Part shown: positions 17,416 to 25,879 of the stretch, in pieces
Position numbering within the stretch: the first letter of the stretch is position 1
Layout of the letters: each line of letters begins with the position of its first letter
From: Actinomadura nitritigenes
GTDB lineage: Bacteria; Actinomycetota; Actinomycetes; Streptosporangiales; Streptosporangiaceae
Direction of reading: 5' to 3'
DNA: 64,000 nucleotides
Assembly: GCF_017573545.1 (NCBI RefSeq)
Contig: NZ_JAGEOK010000016.1
Span: forward strand, 1-64,000
Notes under the pieces: generated by a model
Database searches by the model: none
Told to the model about the DNA's origin: nothing
What the model saw: only the letters and a program-made list of their open reading frames with translations
Program-made: the position numbers and the translations under genes

Positions 17416-18153
17416 TCAGCGGCCGACGAGCGTGTGGGAGAAGGAGTACCGGTCGGCCCGGTAGACGTGGTCGCCGTACTCGACGGCGGTGCCGTTGTCG
17501 TCGAAGGCGGTGCGGGTCATGGTGAGCAGCGGCGTGCCGCTCCGCTCGTCCAGCAGCCGCGCCTCCGCGGCGGTCGCGCCCCGCGCCCCGATCGTCTGGT
17601 GCGCGATCCGCAGGTTCACCCCGGCGGAGCGCAGCGTCTCGTACAGGCCGTGCTCGGCGAGGTGCTCGGCGGTGACGTCGATCAGCCCGGCGGGCAGCAC
17701 GTTGGTGAGCAGCGCCAGCGGCTCGCCGCCGGTGAGCCGCAGCCGGCGCAGCCGCAGCACCTCGGTCCCGGCCGGGACGCCGAGCCGTTCGGCGGCCTCG
17801 TCGCCCGCCGGGGCGGGACCGAACTCCAGCACCCGGGTGCGCGGTTCGGCGCCGGCCGCGGCGAGGTCGTCGTGCAGGCTGGTCAGCTCGATGGGGCGGC
17901 GGACCTGCGACTGGACGACCTGGGTGCCGACGCCGCGCTTGCGGACGAGGAGCCCCTTGTCGACCAGGTGCTGGATCGCCTGCCGGACGGTCGGCCGGGA
18001 CAGCCGGTACCGGGCGGCGAGGTCGAGCTCGTTGTCCAGCCGGGCGCCGGGCGGCAGCTCGCCGGACCGGATGGCCGCCTCGAGCTGCTGGGCGACCTGG
18101 AAGTACAGCGGCACCGGGCTGCCGCGGTCCAGCGTGACCGTCGGTCCGTGCAC
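17416..18153 (-). CDS. GntR-family (HutC type) transcriptional regulator
   Basis: 245 residues. The N-terminal winged helix has the GntR signature PLYFQVAQQLEAAIRSGEL and LSRPTVRQAIQHLVDKGLL; the C-terminal UTRA sensor domain begins around residue 95 and ends with the typical YGDHVYRADRYSF. UTRA domains bind small effectors such as sugar phosphates. It is divergent from the inositol-type genes and the shared 143-base gap has a clear palindrome, so it probably controls them. GTG 18153 is preceded by GAGAGGAG. Confidence 0.9.
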   Translation of the reverse strand: MHGPTVTLDRGSPVPLYFQVAQQLEAAIRSGELPPGARLDNELDLAARYRLSRPTVRQAIQHLVDKGLLVRKRGVGTQVVQSQVRRPIELTSLHDDLAAAGAEPRTRVLEFGPAPAGDEAAERLGVPAGTEVLRLRRLRLTGGEPLALLTNVLPAGLIDVTAEHLAEHGLYETLRSAGVNLRIAHQTIGARGATAAEARLLDERSGTPLLTMTRTAFDDNGTAVEYGDHVYRADRYSFSHTLVGR

Positions 18154-18219
18154 GCGGGTCTCCTCTCTCGGGGGTGTGACGCAGCTTAGTCCACCGCCGT
18201 CCGGATATATTTAAGTCCT

Positions 18220-18266
18220 TATGTCAGGACATAGTGTTGACAGATGTTGGATCGTTCCATGAGACT
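18220..18266 (+). promoter_or_regulatory. Operator and promoter of the inositol-type operon
   Basis: TATGTC-AG-GACATA (18220-18233) is a perfect inverted repeat overlapping a second one, GTCCT-n6-AGGAC (18215-18230). Immediately after it is a consensus -35 TTGACA (18237-18242), followed 18 bases later by GAGACT (18261-18266) as a possible -10. The dyad sits just upstream of the -35 inside an AT-rich island, fitting control by the divergent GntR protein. Confidence 0.55.
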
Positions 18267-18296
18267 CGGTCGCGATTCACGGCCGGAAGGGGTGCG

Positions 18297-19295
18297 ATGA
18301 GGATCGGGCTCGCTGGAGCGGGACGGATCGGGAGCGCGCACGCGGAGACGCTGCGCGCGCTGCCCGGGGTCGCGGAGGTCGTCGTCGCCGACGCCGACCC
18401 GCGCCGGGCGCGGGAGGCGGCCGGCAGGCTCGGCGTCCGCGCCGCCGAGGACGTCGGCGCGCTGTTCGCCGCGGGGCTGGACGCGCTGGTCGTCGCCGCC
18501 CCGACGGACGCGCACGCCGGCCTGGTGGTGCGCGCCGTCGAGGCCGGGATGCCGGTGTTCGTGGAGAAGCCGGTGGCCCCCGACCTGCCCGGGACGATCG
18601 AGGTGCTGGAGGCGGTCCGCGGCGCGGGCGTGCCCGTGCAGGTGGGCTTCCAGCGCCGCTTCGACCCCGGCCACGTCGCGGCGCGGGACGCGGTGCGCTC
18701 GGGCCGGCTCGGCTGGGTGCACACCGTCCGCTCCTGCACGCTGGACCCGGTGCCGCCGCCGGACGACTACATCCCGGGCTCCGGCGGGCTGTTCCGCGAC
18801 TGCTCGGTGCACGACTTCGACGCCGTCCGGTTCGTCACCGGACGGCAGGTGACCGAGGTGACCGCGACCGGCGCGAACCGCGGATCGGCGGCGTTCGCCG
18901 AGGCCGGCGACGTCGACACCGGCGCGGCCGTGCTGACCCTCGACGACGGGACGCTCGCGCTCGTGTCCGCGACCCGCTACAACGCGGCCGGCTACGACGT
19001 GCGGCTGGAGGTCCTCGGCTCGCAGGGCGGCGTCGTCGCCGGGCTGGACGACGGGACGCCGCTGTCCCCGGCGGCCGCGGGCATCCGCCCGGCCGGGCCC
19101 GCGCACACCGGGTTCCTGGAGAGGTTCGCCGACGCGTACGCGGCCGAACTGGCGGCGTTCGCCCTGATGGTGGCGGACGGCACCGCCAGCCCGTGCCCGC
19201 CCGAGGAGAGCCTGGAGGCGCTCTACGTGGCGGAGGCGTGCGGGATCTCCCGCCGCGAGCGGCGCACCGTCACGATCGAGGAGGTGCGCCGATGA
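18297..19295 (+). CDS. iolG: Gfo/Idh/MocA oxidoreductase, inositol 2-dehydrogenase-like
   Basis: 332 residues. N-terminal NAD-binding GLAGAGRIGSAHAETL; EKPVAPDLPGT contains the conserved EKP; the C-terminal domain has the active-site-type pair GGLFRDCSVHDFDAVRFV with Asp and His. Such enzymes oxidise inositols or related cyclitols and sugars with NAD. Neighbouring iolC and iolB make inositol 2-dehydrogenase the likeliest role, the first step to 2-keto-myo-inositol. ATG 18297 follows GGAAGG. The stop overlaps the iolC start as ATGA. Confidence 0.82.
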   Translation: MRIGLAGAGRIGSAHAETLRALPGVAEVVVADADPRRAREAAGRLGVRAAEDVGALFAAGLDALVVAAPTDAHAGLVVRAVEAGMPVFVEKPVAPDLPGTIEVLEAVRGAGVPVQVGFQRRFDPGHVAARDAVRSGRLGWVHTVRSCTLDPVPPPDDYIPGSGGLFRDCSVHDFDAVRFVTGRQVTEVTATGANRGSAAFAEAGDVDTGAAVLTLDDGTLALVSATRYNAAGYDVRLEVLGSQGGVVAGLDDGTPLSPAAAGIRPAGPAHTGFLERFADAYAAELAAFALMVADGTASPCPPEESLEALYVAEACGISRRERRTVTIEEVRR

Positions 19296-20281
19296 CGTCC
19301 GCGCCGGAGGGCGGAGCGCCCCACGATCTCGTCACAATGGGCCGGGTGAGCGTCGACGTCTACCCGCGGCAGATCGGGGTGCCGCTCGAGGACGTCGAGA
19401 CGTTCGGCAAGTACCTGGGCGGCAGCCCCACCAACGTGGCGGTCGCCACGGCCCGCCACGGCCGCCGCAGCGCGGTCATCACCCGCACCGGCGCCGACCC
19501 GTTCGGGCGGTTCGTCCATAAGGCGCTGAAGGGCTACGGCGTGGACGACCGGTTCGTCACCGAGGTGCCCGGCCTGCCGACGCCCCTGGCGTTCTGCGAG
19601 ATCTTCCCGCCGGACGACTTCCCGTTGTACTTCTACCGGTACCCGAAGGCGCCGGACATGGAGATCCGCGCGGACGAGCTGGACCTGGACGCGATCGCCG
19701 CCGCCCGGATCTTCTGGGCGACGGTCACCGGGCTGTCGCAGGAGCCGAGCCGCGAGGCGACGCTCGCCGCGCTCGCCGCGCACCCCGGCACCACCGTCCT
19801 CGACCTGGACTACCGGCCGATGTTCTGGGAGTCGCCGGACGCGGCCCGCGCGCGTGTGCGCGAAGCGCTGCGGCACGCGACCGTCGCGGTCGGCAACCTG
19901 GACGAGTGCGAGGTCGCCGTCGGCGAGCGCGAACCGCGCGCCGCCGCCCGCGCGCTGCTGGACCAGGGCGTGTCGGTCGCCGTCGTCAAGCAGGGCCCGC
20001 GCGGCGTCCTCGCCGCGTCCGCGGACGGCACCGTCGAGGTCCCGCCGACGCCGGTGGAGGTGGTCAACGGGCTCGGCGCCGGGGACGCGTTCGGCGGAGC
20101 CCTCTGCCACGGCCTGCTCAGCGGCTGGGACCTGGAACGGATCGTGCGGTTCGCCGGCGCCGCCGGAGCGATCGTCGCGTCCCGGCTGGCCTGCGCCGAC
20201 GCCATGCCCTCGGCCGACGAGGTCGAGCGGCTGCTCGCCGCCCGGCGGACGCCGGGCCCCGGCAAGGAGGTCACCGCGTGA
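19292..20281 (+). CDS. iolC: 5-dehydro-2-deoxygluconokinase
   Basis: 329 residues of the PfkB fold: MGRVSVDVYPRQIGVPLEDV and GKYLGGSPTNVAVATARHG at the N-terminus are characteristic of IolC, and VNGLGAGDAFGGALCHGL carries the catalytic Asp. It phosphorylates 5-dehydro-2-deoxygluconate in inositol catabolism. It overlaps the upstream gene by ATGA and the downstream gene by GTGA, so it is firmly inside an operon. Confidence 0.9.
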   Translation: MTSAPEGGAPHDLVTMGRVSVDVYPRQIGVPLEDVETFGKYLGGSPTNVAVATARHGRRSAVITRTGADPFGRFVHKALKGYGVDDRFVTEVPGLPTPLAFCEIFPPDDFPLYFYRYPKAPDMEIRADELDLDAIAAARIFWATVTGLSQEPSREATLAALAAHPGTTVLDLDYRPMFWESPDAARARVREALRHATVAVGNLDECEVAVGEREPRAAARALLDQGVSVAVVKQGPRGVLAASADGTVEVPPTPVEVVNGLGAGDAFGGALCHGLLSGWDLERIVRFAGAAGAIVASRLACADAMPSADEVERLLAARRTPGPGKEVTA

Positions 20282-21192
20282 GCGCGGGAACGTTCGCCGA
20301 ACGCTACGCCGCCCTCGCCGAGGTCCGGGCGGCGCATCCCGAGGCGGTGGCGCGCGCCGCCGCCCGGCGGGTGCGGCCGTCCGGCCCGCCGGGCGCGTCC
20401 GGCCCGCTGATGATCATCGCGGCGGACCATCCGGCGCGCGGCGCGCTGCGCGCCGGGTCCGACCCGCTGGCCATGGCCGACCGCCGCGACCTGCTGGAGC
20501 GGATGTGCGCGGCGCTGGCGCGGCCCGGCGTGAACGGCGTGCTCGGCACCCCCGACGTGCTGGAGGACCTGCTGCTGCTCGGCGCGCTGGACGGCAAGCT
20601 CGCCGTCGGCTCCATGAACCGGGGCGGCCTCGCCGGCGCGTCGTTCGAGATCGACGACCGGTTCACCGCCTACAGCGCGCCCGCGATCGCGGCGGCCGGG
20701 CTGGACGGCGGCAAGATGCTGCTGCGCGTCGACCCCGCCGACCCCGCCACCGCCCGGACGCTGGAGGCGTGCGGGCGCGCGGTGACCGACCTGGCCGCGC
20801 ACGGCCTGATGGCGATGGTCGAACCGTTCATGTCGGGGCGGGGCGAGGACGGGCGCGTCCGCAACGAGCTCACCGCGGAGGCGATGATCCGCGCGGTCGC
20901 GATCGCCTCCGGGCTCGGCGCCACGTCCGCGCGCACCTGGCTCAAGGTGCCCGTCGTGCCGGAGATGGAGCGGGTCATGGCGGCCTCGACGCTGCCCGCG
21001 CTGCTGCTCGGCGGCGAGGTGTCCGCCGACCCGGACGCCGCGCTCGCCGGCTGGCGGGAGGCGCTGAAGCTGCCGACCGTCCGCGGCCTGGTCATCGGCC
21101 GCAGCCTGCTGTACCCGCCCGGCGGCGACGTCGCGGCGGCGGTCGACGCCGCGGTGGCGGCGCTGGGAACCCCCGCGAGGAGGACGGAATGA
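20278..21192 (+). CDS. Class I aldolase-like (beta/alpha)8-barrel protein, Cgl0158 type
   Basis: 304 residues, starting at GTG 20278 inside the iolC stop. MIIAADHPARGAL, GSMNRGGLAGASFEIDDR, ARTWLKVPVV and the closing GLVIGRSLLYPP belong to the aldolase-like barrel found in actinobacterial inositol clusters. The Lys in WLKVP is in the position expected for a Schiff base. It may do the IolJ job (cleaving the phosphorylated deoxyketogluconate) or act on a related intermediate; its exact reaction is not established from the sequence. Confidence 0.8.
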   Translation: MSAGTFAERYAALAEVRAAHPEAVARAAARRVRPSGPPGASGPLMIIAADHPARGALRAGSDPLAMADRRDLLERMCAALARPGVNGVLGTPDVLEDLLLLGALDGKLAVGSMNRGGLAGASFEIDDRFTAYSAPAIAAAGLDGGKMLLRVDPADPATARTLEACGRAVTDLAAHGLMAMVEPFMSGRGEDGRVRNELTAEAMIRAVAIASGLGATSARTWLKVPVVPEMERVMAASTLPALLLGGEVSADPDAALAGWREALKLPTVRGLVIGRSLLYPPGGDVAAAVDAAVAALGTPARRTE

Positions 21193-22043
21193 CCGAGGTG
21201 GACATCGCGCCGGCGGACGCCGGATGGACCTATTCGGGCCTGCGCGTCGTGACGCTCGGCCCCGGCGAGGAGGCGACCGTCGAGACGGGGGACGCCGAGA
21301 CCCTCGTGCTGCCGCTCGCCGGGTCGTGCCGCGCCGCCGTCACCGTCCCCGGCGAGGAGGCCGTGCCGTTCGACCTGCGGGGGCGCGCCGACGTCTTCTC
21401 CCGCGTCACCGACTTCGCCTACGCGCCGCGCGACGCCACGGTGGTCGTCTCGTCGCGGGACGGCGGCCGGTTCGCGCTGCCGTCCGCCCGCTGCGAGCGC
21501 CGGCTGCCGCCGCGCTACGGACCCGCCGAAGGGGTGCCCGTCGAGGTGCGCGGCGCCGGTGCGGCGAGCCGGCAGGTGAACAACTTCTGCACCCCGGAGG
21601 CGTTCGAGGCCGACCGGCTGATCGCCTGCGAGGTGCTGACGCCCGGCGGGAACTGGTCGTCCTACCCGCCGCACAAGCACGACGAGCACACGGCGACCGA
21701 ATCGGTGCTGGAGGAGATCTACTACTTCGAGGTCGCGGACGGTCCCGGCGGCCGTCCCGGCATGGGCTACCAGCGGGTGTACGGCGGCGAGGAGCGCCCG
21801 ATCGACGTGCTGGAGGAGGTCCGCACCGGCGACGTCGTGCTGATCCCGCACGGCTGGCACGGCCCGTCGATGGCGGTGCCCGGCTACGACCTGTACTACC
21901 TCAACGTGATGGCGGGGCCGGGGGAGGAGCGGGCCTGGCGGATCTGCGACGACCCGGCCCACGCCTGGGTCCGCGGCGCCTGGGCGGGCGAGAAGGTCGA
22001 TCAGCGGCTGCCCATGACGTCGGCCGCGGGCCGCGAACGCTGA
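21189..22043 (+). CDS. iolB: 5-deoxy-glucuronate isomerase
   Basis: 284 residues of the IolB cupin family. The metal-binding cupin box is PPHKHDEH with the later Glu in EEIYYFE and a distal His in HGWHGPSMAVPGYDLYYLNVMAG. It isomerises 5-deoxy-glucuronate to 5-dehydro-2-deoxygluconate, the substrate of IolC. Overlaps the aldolase-like gene by ATGA and is the last gene of this run. iolD, iolE and iolA are not in the window. Confidence 0.93.
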   Translation: MTEVDIAPADAGWTYSGLRVVTLGPGEEATVETGDAETLVLPLAGSCRAAVTVPGEEAVPFDLRGRADVFSRVTDFAYAPRDATVVVSSRDGGRFALPSARCERRLPPRYGPAEGVPVEVRGAGAASRQVNNFCTPEAFEADRLIACEVLTPGGNWSSYPPHKHDEHTATESVLEEIYYFEVADGPGGRPGMGYQRVYGGEERPIDVLEEVRTGDVVLIPHGWHGPSMAVPGYDLYYLNVMAGPGEERAWRICDDPAHAWVRGAWAGEKVDQRLPMTSAAGRER

Positions 22044-22247
22044 CGGAACCGCGCCGAGGCCCCGTTCCCCGGAAACGGAGAGCGCCGGCGTCCTTCTGAT
22101 CCGTACCGCCGTGAAGGTGTTTCCGGAGTTCTCGCATGGCGGTGACAAAAACACCCGCGAGAAATGTGCCCGCAGGGCCAAGTGGCGGCGCGCGGAGGGC
22201 CGCTAGCTTCCAATCCTTGCGTTTTCCAGACGACCGCGAGGTGACGG

Positions 22248-23510
22248 ATGACTGCTGCGCGCCGGGCCGACGGAACCCCCCGGGTGGTGGTCACAGGGTT
22301 CGGCGTGAAGAGCCCGGCGGGCGGCACCCCGGACGAGGTCGTCGCCACCGTCTTCTCCGGGAAGTCGCAGGCCGTCCACGTCCAGGACCTGCTGGAGGCG
22401 GGGACGGCCGTCTCCTACGGGTGCCCGGCGCAGCCGTTCGAGGAGGAGCGCTACTTCACCCGTCCCGAGCTGCGGCGGCTCGACCGCATGACGCGCCTCG
22501 GCGTCGCCGCCGCCGAGGACGCGCTCGCCGACGCGGGACTGCACGGGCCGGACGCCCCGGTGCCCGGCCGGCGCGGGGTGTACGTCGGGACGGCCGCCGC
22601 GAACCTCGCGTCGGTGGTCGCGCTCGGCGGGCACGAGCACGCGGGCACGCTGCACCGCGTCCCGGTCCCCGCCGTCCCGATGATCATGCCGAACGCGACC
22701 GCCGCGAACATCTCCATCCGGCACGGGTGCGAGGGGCCGTGCCCGACGTACTCGACGGGCTGCGCCAGCGGCGCCACCGCGATCGGGGAGGCCGCCCTCG
22801 CGATCCGCGCCGGCCGGATCGACGCCGCCGTGGCGGGCGGCGTCGACGCGATCCTGACCCCGTTCGTGATGGCGGCGTTCGCGCGCATCGGCACGCTCGC
22901 CCGCCGCGACGACGCGCCGCACACCGCGAGCCGCCCGTTCGACGCGGACCGGGACGGGTTCGTCGTCGGGGAGGCCGCCGCGTTCCTCGTGCTGGAGCGC
23001 GCCGACCGCGCCGCCGCCCGCGGCGCCCGCGTGCACGGCGAGATCGCCGGGTACGCCGCCGCGAGCGACGCCGCGCACATCGTCGCGCCGCGCAAGGACG
23101 GCCGGGTGGCCGCCCGCTGCATGGCCGCGGCCCTCGCCGACGCGCGCCTCGCCCCGCGCGACATCGGGCACGTCTCGGCGCACGCCACCGGGACCCGCGG
23201 CAACGACGGCGCCGAGGCCCTCGCGATCGACCGCTGCTTCGGCGGCGACGCCCCGCCCGTCACCGCGACCAAGGGCGTGACCGGCCACATCCTGGGCGCG
23301 GGCGGCGCGGTGGAGGCGATCGTCGCGCTGCGCTGCGGCGCCGCCGGGCTCGTCCCGCCGACCGCGAACTTCGCCGGGCCGGACGCGGAGACCGGGCTGA
23401 TCGACGTCGTCCACGGCGAGGCGCGCGCGATCCCCGCGTCGGCGCCGGTGCTGTCCAACTCGTTCGGGTTCGGCGGCCACGACGCCGCGCTCGTCCTCAC
23501 TCCGGCCTGA
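22248..23510 (+). CDS. Stand-alone beta-ketoacyl-ACP synthase, KAS II (FabF) type
   Basis: 420 residues with the full thiolase-fold catalytic triad: Cys172 in YSTGCASGA, His312 in SAHATGT and His347 in VTGHILGAGG; the gatekeeper region SNSFGFGGHDAAL closes the protein. It condenses an acyl chain with malonyl-ACP. No ACP, ketoreductase or chain-length factor gene is adjacent: iolB lies 204 bases upstream and a DUF4232 lipoprotein gene downstream. ATG 22248 has GAGGTGA. It could serve fatty-acid or an isolated secondary pathway; the sequence does not decide. Confidence 0.85.
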   Translation: MTAARRADGTPRVVVTGFGVKSPAGGTPDEVVATVFSGKSQAVHVQDLLEAGTAVSYGCPAQPFEEERYFTRPELRRLDRMTRLGVAAAEDALADAGLHGPDAPVPGRRGVYVGTAAANLASVVALGGHEHAGTLHRVPVPAVPMIMPNATAANISIRHGCEGPCPTYSTGCASGATAIGEAALAIRAGRIDAAVAGGVDAILTPFVMAAFARIGTLARRDDAPHTASRPFDADRDGFVVGEAAAFLVLERADRAAARGARVHGEIAGYAAASDAAHIVAPRKDGRVAARCMAAALADARLAPRDIGHVSAHATGTRGNDGAEALAIDRCFGGDAPPVTATKGVTGHILGAGGAVEAIVALRCGAAGLVPPTANFAGPDAETGLIDVVHGEARAIPASAPVLSNSFGFGGHDAALVLTPA

Positions 23511-23538
23511 GCACGGGCCGGAGTGAGGCGCGGGCGGG

Positions 23539-24165
23539 TCAGGCCGGCCCGCTGCCCGGCTTGAGCGGGGTCACCCGGAAGTTGCCCTGCTCCGCCACCG
23601 GGCCGAAGGACCACGGGACGCGCAGCGCCAGCGTCTCGTCCGGCGGGATGACCGTCAGCAGGCCCGGCACCGCGGCCTCCGACCGGGACTGCGGGTCGGC
23701 GGCGCCCGGCGCCGCCCAGTCGATCTCGGTGTAGGCGTGCCCGTTCGGCTGGAGCACCAGGTGCGGAGGCGGGCCGCCCACCCGCTGGTCGCTGCTCGGC
23801 AGCGCCGACCCGTCCGCGACGGCGATGCCGACGCCCGGCCACCCGTAGACCCGGCACGCGCGGCCGGAGGCGTTGGTCAGGACGATCTTGGTCGATCGCG
23901 ATCCGGCGGCCCCGTCGAGGCGGCCGACCCGCGCCGCGAGGTCGCGCGTGTGGCAGCGGGCGAGCGAGCCCGTTCCCGATCCCGCGTTCCCGCCCGCCCC
24001 TTCGGCGGTGCCGCCGGCCGCGGGCGCGGTGCCGGTCCCGGCGTTCGTCCTGGTGCCGCCGGGATCGGTGCCCGTGTCGCCCACCTTGCATCCCGTGAGG
24101 GCCGCGCCCAGCGCGAGGCCCGTCAGGACCAGGACGGCCGCACGGCTCTTGTTCTCTGTAGTCAC
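23539..24165 (-). CDS. DUF4232-domain lipoprotein
   Basis: About 208 residues from GTG 24165, chosen because Lys/Arg followed directly by a hydrophobic stretch ending in ALTGC makes a textbook lipoprotein signal; an ATG at 24195 would add ten residues. After a Gly/Thr/Ala-rich linker of about 40 residues comes the DUF4232 domain (LARCHTRDLAARVGRL, STKIVLTNASGRACRVYGWPGVG). Exported, membrane-anchored, function unknown. Convergent with the ketosynthase gene, 28 bases from its stop. Confidence 0.82.
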   Translation of the reverse strand: MTTENKSRAAVLVLTGLALGAALTGCKVGDTGTDPGGTRTNAGTGTAPAAGGTAEGAGGNAGSGTGSLARCHTRDLAARVGRLDGAAGSRSTKIVLTNASGRACRVYGWPGVGIAVADGSALPSSDQRVGGPPPHLVLQPNGHAYTEIDWAAPGAADPQSRSEAAVPGLLTVIPPDETLALRVPWSFGPVAEQGNFRVTPLKPGSGPA

Positions 24166-24245
24166 GGCTATTCGGACGCCGGGAAGCGCCCTCAAGATCC
24201 ACTGATTTCGCGATTCGTGATCGACACGGGGCGGACGCGGCGGGG

Positions 24246-24293
24246 CGCACCCGCGCGGGGCCCACCCGCACGGGCGCGCCTCGCGCGGGTGCG
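24246..24293 (-). terminator. Hairpin after the small glucan-branching-like gene
   Basis: A perfect 12-bp stem (CGCACCCGCGCG with CGCGCGGGTGCG) around a 24-base GC loop, five bases past the leftward stop at 24299. It separates this unit from the DUF4232 gene. Confidence 0.55.
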
Positions 24294-24298
24294 ACCGG

Positions 24299-24544
24299 TC
24301 AGCGGCCCGGGTTCTCCAGCTGGAAGAAGTTGCTCTGCGCCCCGTCCTTCTTGTGCTCCTGGTAGATGAAGTCGAGTTCGCGCTCGTCGAACGTGCGGAA
24401 CCAGTCGTCCCAGGAGATGTGCTCCAGGTTCCCCCCGCCGTAGCCGGGGAAGTCGAACAGCAGCCGGCCGGGCCTGCCCCCGTAGTCGCTGTCGGGCACG
24501 CTGCACGGCTCGGCGCCGCGCTCGTCGGCCCACTGGCGGATCAC
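24299..24544 (-). CDS. Small protein related to 1,4-alpha-glucan branching enzyme-annotated family, N-terminus frameshifted
   Basis: The intact frame from GTG 24544 encodes 81 residues with FDFPGYGGGNLEHISWDDWF and FIYQEHKKDGAQSNFF, the pattern of a small soluble family often labelled 1,4-alpha-glucan branching enzyme (a label I do not trust as a function). Family members start about 20 residues earlier with a Gly-Pro-Gly-Gln-Ser and VTTDHD stretch. That stretch is encoded here (24545-24595) but lacks a start codon in frame. An ATG at 24602 lies in another frame, and removing one G from the five-G run at 24595-24599 would join them. Same direction as, and 20 bases after, the DUF3068 gene. Confidence 0.6.
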   Translation of the reverse strand: MIRQWADERGAEPCSVPDSDYGGRPGRLLFDFPGYGGGNLEHISWDDWFRTFDERELDFIYQEHKKDGAQSNFFQLENPGR

Positions 24545-24621
24545 GTCGTGGTCCGTGGTGACCAGGCTCTGGCCGGGTCCCTTACGGGACGTACCCCCAC
24601 ATCACAGACCTAACGGTCAGG

Positions 24622-25596
24622 TCAGCGCGTGGTGGCGAGGGGTTCGCCCGGCTGCCGGCTGTGCGACGGGCGCCGGCGCCCGGCCCGGCCGACGACGGCC
24701 CCGGCGGCCAGCAGCACGGCGCCGACCGCAGCCGAGCCCACCGGGACGGCGATCCGGAGCAGGTTGATCTTCGACGCGCCGTCGGCCGAGGTGTCCTGCA
24801 GCGACTTCTGCGACTCCGGCGTCATGCGCAGGTCCATCTGCCCCACGACGAGGCGGCCCGGGCCGCTCCTCGGCTGCAGGGTGGACAGCACCTTCTGCTC
24901 CTGGTCGATCGGGTTGCCCGTGCGCGGGTCCACCCAGTAGGTGCCGTCCGCCTGGTAGTAGCGGTCGACCGGCACCGCGGGGCCGCCCTTGGCGCGCCCG
25001 AGCAGCTCGCCGGGCACGGCCGGCAGGTCCTGGCCCTCGAGCTTGGTGCTGGGGATGTGCTGGACGAACCGCCAGGCGAGGATGCCGTGCACGCGCTCCT
25101 GGCCGGCGTAGACGGCGGGCCAGGGACGGCGCGTCGCCGGGTCGTAGACCTGCTTGGGCTTCTTGGTGGCGTCCACGGGCCAGAACAGCCCGAGCCCCGA
25201 CTGGCGGGCGGACACGTCGCCGTCCACCGAGGCGCCGCAGCATCGGGTGAGCAGCCCCGTGCGGCGGTCGAACGCGACCCGCTGGTTCTGGATCTCGATG
25301 GTCGTGCCGCGCGCGACGTCCTGGACCATCGTCGCCGAGTCCCAGACGGCGACGTCGCCGTGCGAGGACGTCACGTCGCCGCGGACGGTGTTGGTGGCGA
25401 CGACCGTCGCGCCGGTCACCTGCTTGACGGACTTCGCGTCGAAGTAGGTGGCGTTCTCGGCGCGCAGCCGCGTGACCTGGTAGACGTCGGTCGGCGCGGC
25501 GATCAGCCGGGGGGCGACGTAGAAGCGGACCAGCACGGCGGTGATCAGGAGGAACGCTCCCAGTCCTGTGAGCACCATGCCGATGACGTTGCGCAA
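24622..25596 (-). CDS. DUF3068-domain membrane protein
   Basis: 324 residues from TTG 25596, which is preceded by GAGGAGG at ideal spacing; the longer frame upstream is Gly/Arg filler. One membrane segment near the N-terminus (VLTGLGAFLLITAVLVRFYV) and one near the C-terminus (IAVPVGSAAVGAVLLAAGAVV) flank a large extracytoplasmic domain with conserved-looking GVxxR-type segments (GILAWRFVQHIP, YYQADGTYWVDPRTG). This is the DUF3068/PorA-family architecture of actinobacteria. No enzymatic motif; envelope function presumed. Confidence 0.85.
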   Translation of the reverse strand: MRNVIGMVLTGLGAFLLITAVLVRFYVAPRLIAAPTDVYQVTRLRAENATYFDAKSVKQVTGATVVATNTVRGDVTSSHGDVAVWDSATMVQDVARGTTIEIQNQRVAFDRRTGLLTRCCGASVDGDVSARQSGLGLFWPVDATKKPKQVYDPATRRPWPAVYAGQERVHGILAWRFVQHIPSTKLEGQDLPAVPGELLGRAKGGPAVPVDRYYQADGTYWVDPRTGNPIDQEQKVLSTLQPRSGPGRLVVGQMDLRMTPESQKSLQDTSADGASKINLLRIAVPVGSAAVGAVLLAAGAVVGRAGRRRPSHSRQPGEPLATTR

Positions 25597-25879
25597 TGCC
25601 GCCTCCTCGTCCTTCGCTGCTCCCCCGCCCCGACGGCCGGGCGCCGTGCCCGGTCCGCACATCGTCCGCCATGGAGGCGCCGAAATGAATGCTTATGCCG
25701 GGGAAACCGCAAATTTGTGCGGGCGCCCAGCGTCGCCCGCCCGTGCCTGTGCCCGCGGCGGGCCCGGCCCGTCGGACCGGATCCGCCCGCCCGGCCGGGC
25801 CCGCCGCTGTGAGCGCCAGTTAACGCGCGGGTGACGTTCGGGACCCATACGGGAAATACGGCTTACCGAGGATCAAGCC

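Noticed and set aside
20670..22181. Minus-strand 503-codon frame opposite iolB and the aldolase-like gene
   Set aside because: Arg/Gly/Ala filler without motifs; the rightward genes overlap in textbook ATGA/GTGA fashion.
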